A DNA stretch of 27,920 bases from Schoenoplectus triqueter (taxonomy: Eukaryota > Streptophyta > Magnoliopsida > Poales > Cyperaceae), in NCBI GenBank assembly GCA_964058805.1, contig CAXKVV010001725.1, positions 1 through 27,920 of the forward strand. Direction: 5' to 3'. The first letter of the stretch is position 1, and every line of letters begins with the position of its first letter. Made by a program: the position numbers and the translations under genes. Shown here piece by piece: positions 19,199-27,920 of the stretch. The notes under the pieces were generated by a model. It was not told the origin of the DNA, searched no databases, and was given only the letters and a program-made list of their open reading frames with translations.

Positions 19199-19763
19199 CT
19201 AACAGTATTTCGTCCACATCAAGACCTCGAGTTGTACTTTCTGCGCCAAGGTTAGGGATGGTGTAGCAACGTGTCGACCAAAAATCCTACTGTTTCTTTC
19301 CTTCCATGCACTCTAGCATGCTGCTAGGACAATGGACGCCCACTTATTGCGTTCCAAGGATGTGCATGCTCTTGAGTGGAGAAAGATTCCTTGAAGTGTG
19401 ACGTCGATACAGAGTAGCTGTGCTCCGTAATGGGCGGATACGCACTGACAAATTTGCACTGCAAAAGGGCAAAGGAAGAAGAGGTGCAGTGGAGATTCAG
19501 TCGGGCATTGCGTGCACGTGACACATTGCAAGTTGCATGCCATCTTTCTTTTGGCCATGACCTCATGGGTGAGGAGGAGTCTGTCCTCGACTAGCAAGAG
19601 AGTTAAGGTGATCTGATGCGTGAAGCCATCATTAAGGTCTTATAAATGGACTTTGCTGAGTATGATCCTGTCAGTTTCCAGCGCCATTGAATAATATCAG
19701 TGTTTGGTGTGAAAGTGTATTGCTGAATTAATTGGCTCGCCAGTTCAGCATTTCTCTGTCTCG
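19199..19763 (-). pseudogene. LINE-type retrotransposon 3' remnant (zf-RVT region)
   Basis: Read on the minus strand this is the end of a plant LINE ORF2. WRWKLTGSYSAKSIYKTL lies near 19690-19640, VEDRLLLTHEVMAKRKMAC near 19590-19530, then C..CTQCPTESPLHLFFLCPFA, and SAWKERNSRIF near 19310-19280, ending in a stop at 19199-19201. These features define the zf-RVT domain. There is a frame change with some missing residues near 19600, and a TAG at 19313-19315 where Trp is normal. The 5' side is cut by the Athila LTR at 19764, so this LINE was older and served as the insertion target. It is related in type to the remnant at 8600-9519 but not a near copy. Confidence 0.75.
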
Positions 19764-21168
19764 TGATGTGGTTTCTACACACAAGTAATAAATCCCTAGT
19801 TATTACTCGGTTCGGTTGCAAGTGTACAACCTAGTCGAGCAGTACTTAAGGTTCGTCTCCACAGGGACAATTCGAAATATAAAATCTGACCTAACAATCT
19901 AATTTAGTAAAAGAATGAATAAATGAATTGGTTTGTTTGTTCATAAGGTTCGTTTGAGGTAATTAAACTAAAGTCTTAAGGTAAAATCTGGGTTTTTGAC
20001 AGATACGAGAAATTAGGGTTCATAGGGGTTAATATCCACTAATGACATGATTAATTGATTATCGAATTTGTTCTTTTAATTATGAAGGCACAGTTTGAAA
20101 TGTTGGTACAAAGGGATATCTCTATGTTTATACCATCCTTAAATTACAATACCCGTTACCTCTCGGTATGGTTATCATAATCTAAGGTCATTAAGTTCTA
20201 CTGTCCTAATTAATCTAGAAAACCGTTCGTCACCTCTCGGTACTTGGTACAATTCCCTAAACAATTAGGTCAAGCCCGTATAGGACGTGCGTCACCTCTC
20301 GGTACTTAGCCTATCTAATACCCTATTCTTTATGGTCAGGACTAAATATTCAACCTCTCGATTGAAAATACCGAATCCTAGGGTTTCATGTGATTTCGAT
20401 TAAGTCTTCACATTCAATTGAAATAAAGAATAGATCATAAAATAAACAAGAACATATGCGGTAAAAATATCAACTAATCATGCCAAGAGTTTCAATTACA
20501 TCCCTAATCTACCCTAGAAGAATCCTTAGCCGATCATGGCTAAGGCACAAATGAAATTCAGAAATTAAAAGAGTTCAAAAGCATAGAAAATAATGAAACC
20601 AGTTGATCAATCCAATCTCTTCTTCTCTACTCTTTTTCTCTCCTTTTCTCCTTTCTATTCTTCTTCTCCTCTCTCCAAAACTCTCCAAGAAACTGAAAAA
20701 CTCCTCTCAGATCTGTCCTAGGGCGGTCTTTTCTCTTTGGAGGCGTTCTCCTCTCTTTAAAATCGAATCTCGAGCCTTCTGGGGCGAAGGGATGCTTTCA
20801 GGGGCGAAACAGAACCGCTCTTTACGGCCCGAAAAGAAAAGATTTTGACCCAAAAAGTTCACGCGGTTTCTTGACAGAGAGCTCTTTTCGACCTGAAAGG
20901 ATAACTTTTTGGGTCAAAAGGTTCATGCAGTTTTTCTCCAGCAAGATCTTCGTTGTTCTAGTTGCGCCTAGCTTACTCCATCTTCATCCAAATATTCCCA
21001 AAATGCTCCAAAAGTCCTGAAATCAAAGAAACCATGGCAGTATCTCGAACTTTGTGCAATATCCAAACTAAATCAACTAATTGAACTAAAATATGCATAA
21101 AAAGGGTAAAATGGTATAGTTTTAGATACCAAATCCTATCAGAATATATATGTGATTTTGGCTTATCA
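19764..21168 (-). repeat. 3' LTR of the Athila-type element (complete)
   Basis: 1405 bases. On the plus strand it starts TGATGTGG and ends CTTATCA, giving TGAT...ATCA ends. The start is fixed by its repeat at 27873 next to the primer-binding site, and the end by the polypurine tract that follows. It contains three copies of ACCTCTCGGTA (20158, 20232, 20294) and a partial one (20353), a 15-base inverted pair TTTTGACCCAAAAAG (20843-20857 and 20905-20919), and a pyrimidine-rich zone near 20600-20700. The open frame inside it at 20603-20848 is not a gene. Confidence 0.9.
20158..20360 (-). repeat. ACCTCTCGGTA motif array in LTR
   Basis: Exact copies lie at 20158-20168, 20232-20242 and 20294-20304, and ACCTCTCG at 20353-20360. 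Spacings are 74, 62 and 59 bases. Two copies extend to GTCACCTCTCGGTACTT. Sequence between copies is unrelated, so this is motif conservation, not a simple tandem duplication. Confidence 0.85.
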
Positions 21169-21184
21169 AACTCCCCCAAGCTTA
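21169..21184 (-). other. Polypurine tract before the 3' LTR
   Basis: The minus strand reads AAGCTTGGGGGAGTT directly before TGATAAGC, the LTR start. This is the expected plus-strand primer site for reverse transcription, and it fixes the LTR boundary. Confidence 0.85.
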
Positions 21185-22237
21185 AACCTTGCTTGCCCTC
21201 AAGCAAGTTTTAAACCTAGACAAAAGGACGGTCTCTAAACTAACCTAGTCTGAAATAAATCCTAACCTATATGCTAAAGATCATGGGTTTATCTGAAAAA
21301 GAGATGATAAATCTTAAAACAAATATTTTCAAATTTGTTCGGCCATTATACAAATTTCTGGGAAAAGCCTTGGGAATTTCTGTTATTTCCGATTTCACAC
21401 ATGACGTTTTACTTAAGGATATTTATATTAGACATCAACTTTCAATGTTATGCTCTAAAATCTTTCCTAGATGATATGCACCCAAATTTTTCCTTCCCCT
21501 CACAAATGAAATGAAATCTAGGAAATCCACAAGAAAAAGAAAAAAAATACAATGATAATCCTGAACCTCGCGCGGGTTATATTTTTTTTTTTTTTTTTTT
21601 TTTTTTGTAGCTAAAAAGCTTTATTGAGAAACCCTTAATGCGCACATGAGGCTGTCTCGTGCTATATTGGGGTTAGGGAGTTCCATAGACCGCCTTAGCA
21701 CATTTGAGACTTAAAGTGACTTTATTTGAATCATCATTTTTTTTTTTCATTTGCGAATGACATGGCATGTGTACTCTTAACCGTGGTGCTTCCTAGTAAA
21801 TTTGGATCTTCTAATGATTTATATATATATGTTCAGATCCTTTTGATTTATATAAAAGATTTTTCGAAAGCACCGGTCGACACCCGCCATAATCACTCTT
21901 GTCAGTTAAAATTTTCCATTTAAGTAGTCAAACACATTGGATTTCAAAGATTTGATAAAAATTTGTGGGAGGACGTCAATTTCTAGGCATTTATCATTCA
22001 AGAAACTTCTCAAAGCATTTTTTTTTCAATTTCAAACACCCTTTTCATTCACCATGTGTTACGTTAGAAAAATTTGTATATTCCCTAATCAATTTCCCAA
22101 ATTTCCGATAAGGCTACTCCTTTGCCCATATTTTCCTTAAGATTTTTCAAAACTTTTACAAAACTACCCACTAAAATTTAAATATGAAAATAAAGAAACT
22201 AAATGCAATCCTAAATGCATGCAGATACAATTTCAAT
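21185..22237. other. Athila 3' non-coding region between env-like ORF and LTR
   Basis: About 1 kb with no supported gene. It contains a T run of about 26 bases (21580-21606) and short open frames without family resemblance. Confidence 0.5.
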
Positions 22238-22255
22238 CCCCCCCCAAGCTTAAAC
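22238..22255 (-). other. Second polypurine-like tract
   Basis: The minus strand reads GTTTAAGCTTGGGGGGGG. It repeats the GTTTAAGCTTGGGGG core of the true polypurine tract (21172-21187) about 1.07 kb upstream of the LTR, just past the stop of the env-like ORF. Confidence 0.7.
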
Positions 22256-22351
22256 AAAGCAGTAACCTCGAAATGAAAATAAAAGAGAGGGAAAGAGAGA
22301 ACTCACAATGTGCCGATGATGCTAGCCATTGTGAGACCAAATCGAGAGTCC

Positions 22352-23752
22352 TCAATCCTCTGGAGCACGGCTAGGGGAACCTTGCCGTGGGGTCGGACTA
22401 GTCGGCTCGTCGCGTGGTCGGGGTGGGATTAAGTCCTCCGGAAAATGGCCATTCTGAACGTGCCAATTGTACATGCGGCGAGTGTAGAACCATGTCTCGT
22501 ATTGGCGTTGCTCCATTGAGTCCATGCGTCGTGACATCTTTTGCAATTGCTCGAGGATCAATGCATTGATGGGAATTCGGGGAGACGCTGGGGCACTAGG
22601 TTCGGCAGGTGGGTCGGGAGGATTGGTTGACTTCTCTTTTTTATCCCCATATAAGAGCCAAGTTAACTCGTTTGAATGGTCAAATGGTTCAGAGAGAGGT
22701 AAGATCATTTTTTCTCCGTTAGGACCAAGATGTTTGTAAGTTGAATCATACCTCTTAATCAAGCGCATGGCAGTAAGACCATCTAAATCAAGCCTGGTAG
22801 GACCCGGGACTACAGAACGGTAACGTGGTTCCGGGCCGAGAATATTTAGGTACATGGCAATTCTGGTAACCACACCGCCTATGGTGATAGCGCGGCGTTT
22901 GCCGGCAGTGTCTAGGACATGTTTAATGTGGCGGACCATAAAATGACCAACATTTGGTTCAGGAGCAGTGTTGCGGAGGCCATATATCATGCAATATAAG
23001 AAGTAGGTCTCTAATAGGTAAATGACAGAAAAAGTATCACCTCGACCAAAAATGGTGTAAGCCATTGTTCGTTGAATATAACGCAACGTAGGGTGTTGGA
23101 TTTGGTTGGCTCTATAAGAAGAGAAATTTTCACCAATAATTTGAATTTCAAAATGACCTTGTTCGGGGTATTCGGGCCATGAGAGTTCAGTGACTTCGCT
23201 ATCCGGATTTGTGCCAAGTGCCCGATTGAGATCAGCCATTGTAAGGACATGGTGTTTACCATCAAGTTGAAAAGAGATAGAATTGGTGTCCTTACAATGA
23301 GAGAATGATGCTAAGAATTCGAGTGTGAGGGTCCGGTATGTTGGAACTTCAGTGGAGAGGAAATCCCATAGGTGAATTGCATTGGTAAGCCGCTGGACCT
23401 CTTTATCAATACCGAGTAACTTCATGGTATCCAAATGCATAAATCGAGAGGGGGCAAGAGGTGATTTTACCAACTCATTGAAACGCTTTTCGGCATCTTT
23501 GGTAAGAAACTTAATACCTCGAGCTTTTCTTGTATTTTCTGGCCATTTCTTCTCATCTATTCCAGCGAGGGGGTGAGGCGGAGAGACAGGTTCAGGAGCA
23601 GTGTCTGTGTCCCCACCATCTTGGTTTCGACTAGAACTACCATGAGAGGCTTTAGATTTTTTAGGTGGTGGTTTGCAAGCAAGTACCTTTCCCGAAGGAA
23701 GCGTGATAGTCCGTCCAAGGACGACAAGTTGGTCATCGTCGGTTGAACTCAT
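22352..23752 (-). CDS. Athila ORF-1 family protein in env-like position
   Basis: An intact frame of 466 residues starting at the ATG at 23752. The central region (FMHLDTMKLLGIDKEVQRL near residues 103-121, then W.FLS.EVPTYRTLTLEFLASF, ISFQLDGKHHVLTMADLNRALG) fits the plant Athila ORF-1 family, which lies 3' of pol in Athila elements where retroviruses carry env. The N-terminus has a basic PPPKKSK stretch and Ser-rich low complexity; the C-terminus is Pro-rich. One moderately hydrophobic segment (SVIYLLETYFLYCMIYGL) is not a convincing membrane anchor, and there is no signal peptide, so an envelope role is not supported; the function of the family is not established. It has no stops or frameshifts although pol is deleted. 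Its own leader of about 650 bases suggests a separate transcript or splicing. Confidence 0.8.
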   Translation of the reverse strand: MSSTDDDQLVVLGRTITLPSGKVLACKPPPKKSKASHGSSSRNQDGGDTDTAPEPVSPPHPLAGIDEKKWPENTRKARGIKFLTKDAEKRFNELVKSPLAPSRFMHLDTMKLLGIDKEVQRLTNAIHLWDFLSTEVPTYRTLTLEFLASFSHCKDTNSISFQLDGKHHVLTMADLNRALGTNPDSEVTELSWPEYPEQGHFEIQIIGENFSSYRANQIQHPTLRYIQRTMAYTIFGRGDTFSVIYLLETYFLYCMIYGLRNTAPEPNVGHFMVRHIKHVLDTAGKRRAITIGGVVTRIAMYLNILGPEPRYRSVVPGPTRLDLDGLTAMRLIKRYDSTYKHLGPNGEKMILPLSEPFDHSNELTWLLYGDKKEKSTNPPDPPAEPSAPASPRIPINALILEQLQKMSRRMDSMEQRQYETWFYTRRMYNWHVQNGHFPEDLIPPRPRDEPTSPTPRQGSPSRAPED

Positions 23753-23841
23753 GATGGGGAGAGAGTGTTGAGGGTTGGTGGTAACCGGCCCAGAGGGAGG
23801 TGCGGAAGGTGGCGGGGTGTAGATCCGGCAGGGGCGGTGAG

Positions 23842-23926
23842 AGGCGGCGGCTGCTGGTGTGAGAGGCGCGCGGTTGCTGGCGTGAGAGGCGCGCGGTTGC
23901 TGGTGTGAGAGGCGGGCGGCGAGAGG
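23842..23926. repeat. GC-rich tandem repeat, 23-base unit
   Basis: Three units of the type GCGCGCGGTTGCTGG.GTGAGAG lie just upstream (minus strand) of the Athila ORF, with a worn fourth. Confidence 0.8.
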
Positions 23927-24048
23927 TGCGGAGCGGAGCGGAAGGGGCGGCGGCTGTGCGGTTTGGAAAGGGGGGAGTTAAAGGGAAAGAAATGGTTCGG
24001 CTGCCAAGGATAGAAGAGGTGAAGGGTTTATTCTGTTAAAATTTTGGG

Positions 24049-24250
24049 CACCTCTTTTCCACCCGAAAACTTAAGTTTTTGACCCAAAAACTCTCCTCTG
24101 GTTTCTCTGGTTTCTCTGTGTCACCTCTTTTCCACCCGAAAACTTAAGTTTTTGACCCAAAAACTCTCCTCTGGTTTCTCTGGTTTCTCTGTGTTACTCT
24201 TTTCCACCCGAAAACTTATCTTTTTGACTCAAAAACTGTGCTCTGATTCC
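24049..24250. repeat. 73-base tandem repeat in element leader
   Basis: Copy 1 (24049-24121) and copy 2 (24122-24194) are identical. A shorter, diverged third copy runs to about 24250. Each holds CTTTTCCACCCGAAAA and TTTTTGACCCAAAAA; closely similar motifs occur in the LTR near 20843-20919. Confidence 0.9.
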
Positions 24251-24409
24251 CCTTTTTTTTTTTTTTTTTTTTTCATAACAACAGTAAGTAAGCTAACCTA
24301 AAAAAATGAAAATAAAAATAAAAATAAAAATAAAAATTTATAGAAGAACTTGGGTTGCCTCCCAAAAAGCGCTCGTTTAGGGTCTCGAGCTCGACCGTTC
24401 TCCTCTTTT

Positions 24410-27400
24410 CTAGTTCGTTTGTGCATCGGTAAGGGAGGTGTTTGTCTTCCCTTCAACCAGTTCTCCACAGTTGTACACCTTGAGTCGCTGCCCATTCACC
24501 TTGAATGCGCCAGTTCGCTCGCTCCAGATTTCTATTGCCCCATGTTCAATCACATGTTTCACTTGGAACGGGCCGCTCCATTTGGACTTGAGTTTTCCTG
24601 CAAAAATCTTAAAACGTGAATTGAACAATAAAACAAAATCACTAATTTTAAACTCCCTTCTGATGATGTGCTTGTCATGCCATTTCTTTGTCTTCTCTTT
24701 GCAAATTTTGGCATTCTCATATGCCCTGAGATGGATTTCCTCAAGTTCATGCAAGTCAAGGACGCGTTTTTTACCCGCTTGAATCATGTCAAAGTTGACG
24801 GCCTTAATAGCCCAAAATGCCTTGTGCTCCAGTTCGACGGGCAAATGACATGGCTTGCCATAGACAAGCTTGAAAGGAGTCATGCCAATTGAGGTTTTGG
24901 AGGCCGTCCGGTATGCCCACAGTGCATCATCCAGTCGCAAACTCCAGTCTTTTCGGTGTAACCTCAAAATGTGCAGAAGTTGAGAGGTTTGGTCTTGGTT
25001 GAGAGATGCATTAACAATAACGGGATAGGTTTGGTTCGAACCAAGGTATTCGTATCGTAAGGTTGAAGGTAATTGCTTCAATTCAACCTTGGGTGCATCC
25101 TCTGAGGTCTCGGCAAAGTTTGGAAGGATTTCGGCTGTTGAAACTTGAAAAATTGGGCTTGGAATAGGCATTTCATCAGTCTGGGAAGTATGGTTGCGGG
25201 CCGTAATAGGGTTCGCTGAATGGATATTGTTGGCCTTTTCGCACTCCTGATCCATCCAACACTCAAAGGAACCCTTCCCCAAGTTGTCAATGAACTGTTC
25301 CTCTATCAACCTGTCAAGAATTTCAACACTACAGACACTCTGATCGTTAGATGGATATCTCATGGATCTTTTAATGTCAAATTTCAATTGTTCCTCACCA
25401 ATGTTCATAGTTATGATTCCATCATGCACATAAATCACGGCCTTTGCCGTATTGAGAAATGGTCGACCCAACAAGAGTGGTGTATGCGTGTCCTCATCCA
25501 TGTCAACCACAACAAAGTCAATTGGGACAAAGAATTTCCCAATTTGAATCGGTAGGTCCTCTACAACTCCTAAGGGTAACTTAACCGATTGGTCTGCCAA
25601 TTGAAGTGATATTCTTGTTGGCTTAAGTTCCCCAACACCCAACCTATCATATACCGACTTTGGCATAAGACTTACACTAGCCCCTAAATCACATAGTGCT
25701 CGTTTAAATTGGACATTTCCTATTGAACATGGTATGGAGAATTTACCCGGATCATCCAACTTTTTGGGCAACTCATTCATCACCATAGCACTACCGTTTG
25801 TGTCTAGGGATACCATTTGTACTTCCTCAAGCTTACGCCTATTTGAGAGAATGTCCTTGAAAAATTTGGTGTAAACCGGCATTTGGGTCATTACCTCAGT
25901 CAATGGTAGGTTCACATGCAATTGTTTCAACAGTTCAAGAAATTTCGCAAATTGCTTATCAGTTTTTTCATTTTTTATTCTACCAGGAAAAGGTGCATAT
26001 TTGTGAGGAGGGATATAGAGAGGTACCTGTGGTGCACTTACCTTCGGTCTCTCACCTTGAGATGACTCTGCTTGTTCCGCGTGGCCGCTTGGTGCAATTG
26101 GTGTAGTTTCCTCAGAGGCGGGATCCTCAAGTGTGGAGATGTGCTCATCATTGCCTCGTGGCTTCTCACCTTGCGGTTGTACATAGTCCTCCTTTGGCAT
26201 AGGTGGATCCTCATATTGCGTACCGCTGCGAAGCATATGCCTTACCGCCTTGACATCCCTAGGATTGTTCTCGGGTTTTGGTGGAAGGGTGCCTAGTTGG
26301 CGGGAAGATTGTGTAGCTTGTTGTGCAACTTGGTTTTCAAGCATTTTGTTTTGAGTTGCCAACAGGTCTACCTTTTTTGTCAATTCATCGAATTTCTGAT
26401 TTTGACTTGTCATGAAAGCCTCCATCATCAATTCAAGATTGGACTTTGGTGGTGCATTTGAACCATACCCTTGGTTACCATAACCTTGATTCGGTCTATT
26501 ATAGTTTTGGTTACCTTGGGCATTTTGGTCATTTTGCCTCCATGAAAAATTTGGGTGGCTTCTCCAACCGGGATTGTAAGTGTTGGAGTAAGGATTGTTA
26601 TTTGGCTTGAAATTGCCTTGGTTAATTGCATTAACTTCCTCATGACTACTCTCATTACTCACACCACAATTGATTGCTAAATGGTCGGTACCACCACAAA
26701 TTGAACAAGGAAGAGAAGAATGATAGTTTACTGAATTTACGCTCATTTGATCAATCTTTCGGTTCAAGGCGGCAATTTCTGCAGCCATGTTTGAATTTGA
26801 GCTCACTTCCTTCATTCCCCTCTGCAGGATGACCGGGGTCTCTCTAGGGTTGTGCCATTGGCTTTGGTTGAGAGCCATGTCATCCACCAACTTGTATCCG
26901 TCAATAGCCCCCTTGTTCATGAGGCTACCTCCAGCGGCTGCATCTAGCATACCCTTGTCCTGCGGTAGAAGGCTGTTGTAGAAGATTTGCAATAAATTCC
27001 ACCCTTCGATACCGTGGTGGGGGCAGCACCTCTGCAGTTCTTGAAATCTCTCCCAAGCCTCGCTCATGGTTTCATCTCCTTTTTGTCGGAAATTATGGAT
27101 TTGATGGCGCAAGGAGTTTGTTTTGGATGGCGGGAAGAATTTGTTGAGAAAGGCATTCGCCACCTTGGGCCAAGTGTTCATGTTCTCAGGTCGTTGGCCC
27201 CTTATCCAACTCTTAGCCTTATCTGCAAGAGAAAAAGTAAAGGCCATTACTTTGAGATCATCAGGAGAAACAGTTTGTACCTTGATTGTACTGCAGATTT
27301 CTTCAAAGTTGGCTAAGTGTTGTGTGGCATCTTCATGAGGCAGACCATGAAAAAGATTACGCTGCACCATGCTAACCCACGCAGGAGGAATTTGGTATTC

Positions 27401-27607
27401 CTCAGCATTGATAGTAGGTGCCGTGTACCCAAGGTGGATTTCCTCAGCCCTAGGTGCCGTAAAGTCTCTCAAAGGTCGGTTGGCATCAGCTGCTTCATGA
27501 TTTTCTCTTTCTACATTAGCTGCCCTCAAACGTTGAAGTTCATTGGCCATCCGATCCCTTTCTCTTTGAAGGTTTGCAAAACGAGCCTCTTCATTGCCGG
27601 TCGACAT
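24410..27607 (-). CDS. Athila gag-protease fused in frame to integrase C-terminus
   Basis: 1065 residues from the ATG at 27607 ([10 protein letters not shown]); the same frame stays open upstream without an ATG. Gag: retrotransposon gag domain about residues 80-220 ([34 protein letters not shown]), then a CX2CX4HX4C zinc knuckle at 301-314, an Asn/Gln/Gly-rich linker and a coiled-coil-like stretch. Protease: [11 protein letters not shown] near residue 640, with LLLGRPFL about 75 residues later. The first ~45 residues of the pol region ([15 protein letters not shown]) follow near 840. Near residue 885 the text jumps from LRLHRK to [16 protein letters not shown], which belongs to the late integrase. 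The integrase tail includes the GPY/F-type motif KWSGPFQV. Reverse transcriptase, RNase H and the integrase catalytic core are absent, so the element cannot copy itself, but Gag and protease look intact. Confidence 0.88.
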   Translation of the reverse strand: MSTGNEEARFANLQRERDRMANELQRLRAANVERENHEAADANRPLRDFTAPRAEEIHLGYTAPTINAEEYQIPPAWVSMVQRNLFHGLPHEDATQHLANFEEICSTIKVQTVSPDDLKVMAFTFSLADKAKSWIRGQRPENMNTWPKVANAFLNKFFPPSKTNSLRHQIHNFRQKGDETMSEAWERFQELQRCCPHHGIEGWNLLQIFYNSLLPQDKGMLDAAAGGSLMNKGAIDGYKLVDDMALNQSQWHNPRETPVILQRGMKEVSSNSNMAAEIAALNRKIDQMSVNSVNYHSSLPCSICGGTDHLAINCGVSNESSHEEVNAINQGNFKPNNNPYSNTYNPGWRSHPNFSWRQNDQNAQGNQNYNRPNQGYGNQGYGSNAPPKSNLELMMEAFMTSQNQKFDELTKKVDLLATQNKMLENQVAQQATQSSRQLGTLPPKPENNPRDVKAVRHMLRSGTQYEDPPMPKEDYVQPQGEKPRGNDEHISTLEDPASEETTPIAPSGHAEQAESSQGERPKVSAPQVPLYIPPHKYAPFPGRIKNEKTDKQFAKFLELLKQLHVNLPLTEVMTQMPVYTKFFKDILSNRRKLEEVQMVSLDTNGSAMVMNELPKKLDDPGKFSIPCSIGNVQFKRALCDLGASVSLMPKSVYDRLGVGELKPTRISLQLADQSVKLPLGVVEDLPIQIGKFFVPIDFVVVDMDEDTHTPLLLGRPFLNTAKAVIYVHDGIITMNIGEEQLKFDIKRSMRYPSNDQSVCSVEILDRLIEEQFIDNLGKGSFECWMDQECEKANNIHSANPITARNHTSQTDEMPIPSPIFQVSTAEILPNFAETSEDAPKVELKQLPSTLRYEYLGSNQTYPVIVNASLNQDQTSQLLHILRLHRKDWSLRLDDALWAYRTASKTSIGMTPFKLVYGKPCHLPVELEHKAFWAIKAVNFDMIQAGKKRVLDLHELEEIHLRAYENAKICKEKTKKWHDKHIIRREFKISDFVLLFNSRFKIFAGKLKSKWSGPFQVKHVIEHGAIEIWSERTGAFKVNGQRLKVYNCGELVEGKTNTSLTDAQTN

Positions 27608-27848
27608 GTCTAACCGGCGTGGATTCAAGGGTAAGAAAGGTCCCCTTGTTGGGTGCTTGTTTCTTCTCTCGTAGAAAAGATGAGTTGATCCTCTCCTCGA
27701 AAACCACTCAACCAAATCTGTGGCGTCCGGAGTTGGAGGTTCCTCTGCCAGATTGCAACCTGAAAAATGAGAGAGAAAGAAAGCAAAAGAAAAATTAAAA
27801 ACAATTACTAACTAAATTGTTTAGGTTTGAATTAATATTTTCCGTTGT

Positions 27849-27866
27849 TCCCCGGCAACGGCGCCA
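27849..27866 (-). other. Primer-binding site, tRNA-Asp type
   Basis: The minus strand reads TGGCGCCGTTGCCGGGGA, an 18-base exact complement to the 3' end of plant tRNA-Asp including CCA. It lies six bases inside the LTR end. tRNA-Asp priming is typical of Athila elements. Confidence 0.92.
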
Positions 27867-27872
27867 AAAACT

Positions 27873-27920
27873 TGATGTGGTTTCTACACACAAGTAATAA
27901 ATCCCTAGTTATTACTCGGT
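27873..27920 (-). repeat. 5' LTR of the Athila-type element (last 48 bases)
   Basis: Identical in all 48 visible bases to 19764-19811. The rest lies beyond the window edge. Confidence 0.92.

Larger units (their letters stand above)
23753..24409 (-). other. Non-coding leader between pol tail and Athila ORF
   Basis: 657 bases without coding signal. It contains two tandem arrays (23842-23926 and 24049-24250), a T run (24251-24273) and an AAATA-type run (about 24306-24336). The part next to the Athila ORF is very GC-rich, unlike the rest of the element, and might serve as a promoter or splice region for that ORF (inference). Confidence 0.5.
19764..27920 (-). mobile_element. Athila-type Ty3/gypsy LTR retrotransposon, internally deleted, 5' LTR partial
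   Basis: Order on the minus strand: 5' LTR (only its last 48 bases, 27920-27873), a tRNA-Asp primer-binding site, the gag-protease frame joined to the integrase tail, a non-coding leader with tandem repeats, the Athila ORF, a polypurine tract and the complete 3' LTR. The internal region is about 6.7 kb, short for Athila because reverse transcriptase, RNase H and the integrase core are gone. The visible 48 bases of the two LTRs are identical. The element sits in a LINE remnant; the left flank is TCTCG (19759-19763), and the other target-site copy is outside the window. Confidence 0.9.

Noticed and set aside
20603..20848. 81-codon open frame on the plus strand
   Set aside because: It lies in the LTR, opposite the element's orientation, in a pyrimidine-rich stretch.
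22352..23752. True retroviral-type envelope gene
   Set aside because: No signal peptide, no convincing membrane anchor and no fusion-type features; only the position is env-like.
27849..27866. tRNA-Asp gene fragment
   Set aside because: Only the 18 bases of a primer-binding site are present, placed as expected beside the LTR.

Overview
This is a stretch of plant nuclear genome, almost certainly from a flowering plant. The evidence is tandem pentatricopeptide-repeat (PPR) genes of the Restorer-of-fertility-like (RFL) P-class style, an Athila-type Ty3/gypsy retrotransposon, plant LINE fragments with a zf-RVT-like domain, a Helitron and several short inverted-repeat transposons, all in an AT-rich background. 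I cannot name the species.

The left half (1-13460) is a tandem PPR cluster in one orientation. PPR-1 (2-847) is cut by the window edge and ends in an early stop followed by decayed PPR repeats. PPR-2 (2778-~7990) is a dead copy: it carries small frameshifts and stops, and three DNA transposons of different classes sit inside it, a Helitron (3841-4309), a PIF/Harbinger-like element (4766-6272) and a hAT-like element (~6476-7425). PPR-3 (10682-12490) is intact, with 602 residues and about 14 repeats. The three copies share a 3' flank, and copies 2 and 3 share a 5' flank, so the unit spread by duplication of a block larger than the coding region. Between copies 2 and 3 lie a decayed LINE (~8600-9519) and a fold-back element (~9786-10268) that carries four copies of a 27-29 base palindrome.

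The middle (13460-19190) has no gene I can support. It holds microsatellites, a hairpin, a degenerate array with a period of about 134 bases (15429-~15935) and a fold-back MITE (~18425-18835).

The right part (19190-27920) is an Athila-lineage LTR retrotransposon on the minus strand, inserted in the 3' end of a second LINE remnant. Its 3' LTR is complete (19764-21168). Next come a polypurine tract, a second polypurine-like tract, an intact 466-residue Athila ORF in the env-like position, a tandem-repeat leader, a gag-protease reading frame, a tRNA-Asp primer-binding site and the first 48 bases of the 5' LTR. The gag-protease frame is joined in frame to the tail of the integrase: reverse transcriptase, RNase H and the integrase core are missing. 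The element therefore looks like a non-autonomous derivative that kept its structural genes and cis signals.

The only complete host gene is PPR-3, probably an organelle-targeted RNA-binding protein. Everything else is pseudogene, repeat or mobile DNA.
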